From NCBI GenBank assembly GCA_035530955.1, contig DATKTT010000207.1:1-9748 (forward strand): a stretch of DNA of 9,748 nt, in the 5' to 3' direction. The notes beneath the pieces are model-generated. The model did not search any database, was not told the origin of the DNA, and was given only the letters and a program-made list of their open reading frames with translations. How positions within the stretch are numbered: position 1 is the first letter of the stretch; the number at the start of each line of letters is the position of its first letter. This document shows, in pieces, positions 6,914-9,748 of this stretch. This DNA comes from Williamwhitmania sp035530955 (lineage in GTDB: Bacteria > Bacteroidota > Bacteroidia > Bacteroidales > Williamwhitmaniaceae). Position numbers and translations under genes: made by a program.

Positions 6914-7474
6914 TTATACTGTTAGAATCTCTTTTTCTTTCTTCTCGAGGATTTCATCCACGCGCTTTCCGAATTGGTCGGTCAACTTCTGCATTTCGGC
7001 TTCAGCATCCTTGGCGATGTCTTCAGCAACACCATCTTTTTGGGCTTTTTTGATAGCTTCGTTGCCTTCTCTGCGTGCATTTCTGATGCTCACGCGTGCG
7101 TTCTCGCCTTCGTGCTTCACCATTTTTACCAAATCCTTACGCCGATCTTCGGTAAGAGCAGGTACGATAATGCGAACCAGCTCTCCATTGTTTTGGGGGG
7201 TAAGGTTAAGGTTGGCAGCTAAAATTGCGCGCTCAATGGGGTCAATCATCTTTTTTTCCCAGGGTGTAATTGTAATTGTTCTTGCATCGGGTGCAATTAC
7301 ACTGGCCACCTGGGTTAGAGGGGTCATGGTTCCGTAGTAGTCAACCATCACATTATCGAGAACGTGGGGACTAGCCTTGCCGGCTCTGATGGTAATAAGC
7401 TCGTTTTCGAGGTGCATAGCGGCTTTTTCCATCTTTTGCCTCGTCTGGTTTAGGATATCCTTTACATCATTCAT
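6914..7474 (-). CDS. frr: Ribosome recycling factor (RRF)
   Basis: RRF works with EF-G to split the post-termination ribosome into subunits in the cytosol. The 186 residues match the usual length of about 185. Family marks are the conserved RAGKASPHVLD (30-40), VDYYGTMTPL (44-53), the ARTITITPWEK block (64-74), NLNLTPQNNGELVRI (88-102), PALTEDRRKDLVK (105-117) and SIRNARREGN (129-138), covering the three-helix bundle and the beta/alpha domain. The ATG is preceded by no clear Shine-Dalgarno. It lies 34 bases after pyrH, the standard pyrH-frr order, with no promoter or terminator between them, so the two are probably co-transcribed. Confidence 0.98.
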   Translation of the reverse strand: MNDVKDILNQTRQKMEKAAMHLENELITIRAGKASPHVLDNVMVDYYGTMTPLTQVASVIAPDARTITITPWEKKMIDPIERAILAANLNLTPQNNGELVRIIVPALTEDRRKDLVKMVKHEGENARVSIRNARREGNEAIKKAQKDGVAEDIAKDAEAEMQKLTDQFGKRVDEILEKKEKEILTV

Positions 7475-7508
7475 AACCTGTGGATTTCAGAAGGTTGGCT
7501 AAAAATAT

Positions 7509-8219
7509 TCATTTTTTAACTAATGTCCCAATATTTTCGCCCAAAATTACCTTAGAAAGGTTACCGGGCTTATTCATGTCGAAAACAACAATGGGTAGAT
7601 TATTCTCCCCGCACATAGTAAATGCTGTAAGATCCATTACTTTTAGCTGCTTGTTGTAGGCCTCTTCAAAAGTAAGGTTGATGTAGCGCGTTGCAGCTGG
7701 ATCTTTTTCAGGATCGGCGGTGTAAATTCCATCAACACGGGTACCTTTAAGCAAAACATCTGCCTCTATTTCAACACCGCGGAGGGCTGCTGCCGTATCG
7801 GTAGTAAAGAATGGGTTGCTTGTGCCACCAGCGAGAATGGCTACAACTCCGTTGTTGAGCAGTTCCCTTGCTTTATGAGCACTATAGTACTCGCCCACTG
7901 GCTCCATTCGAATAGAAGTAAGAACTTTAGCCTTTACTCGGTGGTTTGTCAGCGCTGATTCGAGCGCTAGGCTGTTAATAATGGTTGCAAGCATGCCCAT
8001 TTGATCACCGGTTACCCGATCGAACCCCTTGGTGGTACCGGAGAGGCCACGAAAAATATTTCCACCGCCAATAACAATGGCAACCTGTGCTCCGTGGTTT
8101 ACAGCCGATGAAATTTCTTTACAGTAGGCATTTAACATGTCGGTGCTGATGCCGTATCCTTGGTCACCTTGCAGCGATTCGCCACTTAGTTTTAGCAGTA
8201 CCCGCTTATACTTCAGCAT
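7509..8219 (-). CDS. pyrH: Uridylate kinase (UMP kinase)
   Basis: Cytosolic hexameric kinase of the amino acid kinase family. It phosphorylates UMP to UDP with ATP in pyrimidine nucleotide synthesis. From ATG 8219 it has 236 residues, the usual size. Visible marks are KLSGESLQG (10-18), the GGGNIFRG loop (51-58), GDQMGMLAT (71-79), AGGTSNPFFTTDTAAALRG (130-148, UMP and phosphate binding) and KGTRVDGIYTADP (158-170). The frame stays open upstream to 8300, but that extension would run through the tsf terminator hairpin and lacks family similarity, so ATG 8219 is preferred. The leader is A-rich (ACAAAAAA). The strong terminator just upstream suggests pyrH is expressed by partial read-through from tsf or from a weak promoter I could not identify. 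Confidence 0.98.
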   Translation of the reverse strand: MLKYKRVLLKLSGESLQGDQGYGISTDMLNAYCKEISSAVNHGAQVAIVIGGGNIFRGLSGTTKGFDRVTGDQMGMLATIINSLALESALTNHRVKAKVLTSIRMEPVGEYYSAHKARELLNNGVVAILAGGTSNPFFTTDTAAALRGVEIEADVLLKGTRVDGIYTADPEKDPAATRYINLTFEEAYNKQLKVMDLTAFTMCGENNLPIVVFDMNKPGNLSKVILGENIGTLVKK

Positions 8220-8265
8220 TTTTTTGTTTAAAGATATTGAAAAAATCGTTCGATAGCGCGAAAAA

Positions 8266-8288
8266 AAAGAGGGCAATGAGCCCTCTTT
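8266..8288 (-). terminator. Intrinsic terminator after tsf
   Basis: On the minus strand AAAGAGGGC pairs with GCCCTCTTT around a five-base loop (TCATT), giving nine base pairs. It is followed by five further T residues, so the stem's 3' arm and tail make a run of eight T. It starts 18 bases after the tsf stop codon. This is a textbook rho-independent terminator separating rpsB-tsf from pyrH-frr. Confidence 0.88.
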
Positions 8289-8306
8289 ATATCTAAGCAA
8301 AAACGG

Positions 8307-9134
8307 TTAGTCGTTGAGAGTATATCTCTTAAGACCGATAACCTTAACTGCTGGATCGACACCCTTGAGGTATGCATCAACAGTCATTTTGCTATCCTTA
8401 ATGAAATCTTGAGACAAAAGGGTGCTATCCTTGAAGAATTTACCAAGTTTACCTTGAGCAATTTTCTCAACTAGGTTCTCCGGTTTTCCTTCTAAGCGAA
8501 CCTGCTCGCGAGCAATGTGCAGCTCTTTTTCAATTACCTCAGCGGGGCAGCTATCCTTGTCGATTGACACAGGATTCATTGCAGCTACCTGCATGGCAAT
8601 ATCCTTACCTACTTCAATTGGGACAACTTTGGAGAAGGCAACCAAGGTGGCCAACTTGTTGTTCATATGGATGTAAGGAACGCAGAAAGCGGCTTCCAGT
8701 TTTTGGTAGTAAGCCAAGGTGAACTTTTCACCGGTAATTCCAGATTTCTCGGTAACCAAGTCTCCAACAGTTTTTCCACCAGCATTGAGTGCCAGAAGAC
8801 CATTGATGTCTGCAGGAGCATTAGTAAGAGCGATATCAAGAATTTGGTTTGCCAGAGCAATGAAGTCAGCGTTTTTGGCAACGAAATCGGTTTCGCAAGC
8901 GAGGCAGATTACAACGCCTTTTTTGTTGTCAGCAGACACCTTGGAGAAAACAACCCCTTCGGTTGCCTCACGGTCGGCGCGCTTGCTGGCAATGAGCTTG
9001 CCTTTTTCGCGAATTATTTCCTGCGCTCTTTCATAATCGCCGTTAGCTTCTTCCAGCGCCTTCTTGCAGTCCATCATTCCGGCACCGGTCATCTTTCTTA
9101 ATTTCGCAACATCGGCGGCACTAATTTGAGCCAT
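8307..9134 (-). CDS. tsf: Translation elongation factor Ts
   Basis: EF-Ts is the nucleotide exchange factor that recycles EF-Tu-GDP to EF-Tu-GTP. The 275 residues fit the common length of about 275-310. The N-terminal UBA-like domain shows VAKLRKMTGAGMMDCKKALE (9-28) and NGDYERAQEIIREKG (31-45). The core begins with the hallmark CETDFVAKN (80-88), whose Asp-Phe reaches into EF-Tu and disturbs magnesium binding. The coiled-coil/C-terminal part includes AMQVAAMNP and the KFFKDSTLLSQDF block, both family marks. It starts 21 bases after rpsB in the usual rpsB-tsf pair. The gap (AT-rich) has no promoter or terminator that I can see, so the two are co-transcribed. The intact gene ends at a strong terminator. 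Confidence 0.98.
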   Translation of the reverse strand: MAQISAADVAKLRKMTGAGMMDCKKALEEANGDYERAQEIIREKGKLIASKRADREATEGVVFSKVSADNKKGVVICLACETDFVAKNADFIALANQILDIALTNAPADINGLLALNAGGKTVGDLVTEKSGITGEKFTLAYYQKLEAAFCVPYIHMNNKLATLVAFSKVVPIEVGKDIAMQVAAMNPVSIDKDSCPAEVIEKELHIAREQVRLEGKPENLVEKIAQGKLGKFFKDSTLLSQDFIKDSKMTVDAYLKGVDPAVKVIGLKRYTLND

Positions 9135-9155
9135 GTTATTTCGTTTTAATTAAGT

Positions 9156-9748
9156 TTAAGATTCTTCTTCCTCCTCAACTGAATTTTCAACCTCTTCGGC
9201 TTTTACTTCAGCAACCTTTTCGGTTTTTACTTCAGCAACCTCTTCGGCTTTGTCTTCAGTCTCGCCCTCAACCTCTTCTTTTTTTGGCGCATTTTTCCGA
9301 GCTCTGGTCTTAACGCCTTCAACTTTCTTTTCCTTAGGTTGATCGTCAGTGTCCTTGTCCTTTTCGGCTTTTCTTTCCTCTAGACCTTCTTGTACAGCCC
9401 TTGCAACAAGTTCTACGATAAGAGCGATGGACTTAGATGCATCGTCATTGGCAGGGATTACGAAATCGATCGGTGTTGGATCACAGCAGGTATCAACCAT
9501 TGCAAATACCGGGATGTTTAGCCTTTTGGCTTCCCTTACGGCAATGTATTCTTTCTGTACGTCGATTACGAAAAGCGCTGCAGGTAGGCGGGTTAAGTCA
9601 GAAATAGAACCTAAGTTTTTTTCCAGCTTAGCACGCTGACGAGCAACCTGTAGTCTCTCTCTCTTGGAGAGGTTATTGAAGGTTCCATCGCTGAACAGCT
9701 TGTCAATATTGGCCATTTTTTTAACGGCCTTACGAATGGTGGGGAAGT
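9156..9748 (-). CDS. rpsB: 30S ribosomal protein S2, 5' end outside the window
   Basis: S2 binds the 30S subunit near the head-body junction and is needed for S1 attachment. The reading frame continues off the right edge, so only the last 196 residues are visible. The first visible ATG (9716) is internal: upstream codons read FPTIRKAVKK, a conserved S2 stretch. Family marks are LEKNLGSISDLTRLP, FVIDVQKEYIAVREA, AKRLNIPVFAMVDTCCDP and DFVIPANDDASKSI, the last with near-identity to known Bacteroidota S2. The S2 fold ends near 9372. About 70 residues follow that are almost only Lys, Glu, Ala, Val and Asp, first mixed-charge with a basic KTRARKNAPKK patch, then acidic and ending EEEEES. Part of this tail is a 24-base tandem repeat (9189-9260). 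Bacteroidota S2 often has a charged tail; this one looks long. tsf follows 21 bases on. Confidence 0.96.
   Translation of the reverse strand, partial: FPTIRKAVKKMANIDKLFSDGTFNNLSKRERLQVARQRAKLEKNLGSISDLTRLPAALFVIDVQKEYIAVREAKRLNIPVFAMVDTCCDPTPIDFVIPANDDASKSIALIVELVARAVQEGLEERKAEKDKDTDDQPKEKKVEGVKTRARKNAPKKEEVEGETEDKAEEVAEVKTEKVAEVKAEEVENSVEEEEES
9189..9260 (-). repeat. Three 24-base in-frame tandem repeats in the rpsB tail
   Basis: Three adjoining 24-base units (9189-9212, 9213-9236, 9237-9260) differ at only a few positions. In the rpsB frame they encode TEDKAEEV, AEVKTEKV and AEVKAEEV. The length is a multiple of three, so changes in copy number keep the frame. The pattern suggests the acidic tail grew by repeat duplication. 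Confidence 0.85.

Noticed and set aside
8229..8236. Possible -7 box TATCTTTA on the minus strand before pyrH
   Set aside because: A start from it would fall almost on the ATG and no -33 match lies at the right distance.
8220..8300. N-terminal extension of pyrH to 8300
   Set aside because: It would be encoded by the tsf terminator hairpin and its U-run; family length and similarity begin at ATG 8219.
8667..9101. Long plus-strand open frame opposite tsf (144 codons), and similar frames opposite frr, dxs and rpsB
   Set aside because: These are mirror frames of conserved genes, with no recognisable motifs and no independent signals.

Overview
The window looks like chromosomal DNA from a member of the Bacteroidota, probably Bacteroidales or a near relative. 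Three things point that way. The ribosomal protein S2 and EF-Ts sequences are of the Bacteroidota type. Leaders are A/T-rich with no clear Shine-Dalgarno sequence. Three upstream regions carry matches to the Bacteroidota promoter pattern (TTTG about 19 bases before TAnnTTTG). Assignment below phylum is inference.

Layout. Left, minus strand: a partly visible terminator hairpin, tRNA-Leu(CAA), then dxs, the first enzyme of the MEP isoprenoid pathway. A divergent intergenic region of about 300 bases follows, with a candidate promoter for each side. Middle, plus strand: four genes in one direction. They encode an OmpA-type lipoprotein with a long coiled coil, a radical SAM/SPASM-like enzyme, a membrane-anchored serine hydrolase of the beta-lactamase/NylB fold, and a small protein of the L-fucose/L-arabinose isomerase fold. 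The gaps are 12, 118 and 13 bases, and the run ends in a hairpin terminator. Right, minus strand: the conserved translation/nucleotide block rpsB (5' end outside the window), tsf, pyrH, frr. A strong terminator lies between tsf and pyrH, and frr converges on the hairpin used by the plus-strand run.

Function. The two flanks are housekeeping genes (isoprenoid precursors, ribosome, EF-Ts, UMP kinase, ribosome recycling). The middle run is the accessory-looking part. It pairs an envelope lipoprotein predicted to bind peptidoglycan with a radical SAM enzyme of unknown substrate, a probably envelope-facing hydrolase and a sugar-isomerase-like protein. Whether these four act together is not shown by the sequence; co-orientation and two short gaps are the only evidence.

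I found no CRISPR array, insertion sequence, phage gene or recognised defence system. The main points for a second look are the four-gene run, a long stem-loop inside the start of the radical SAM gene, a repeat-built acidic tail on ribosomal protein S2, and a tRNA promoter that overlaps the dxs stop codon.
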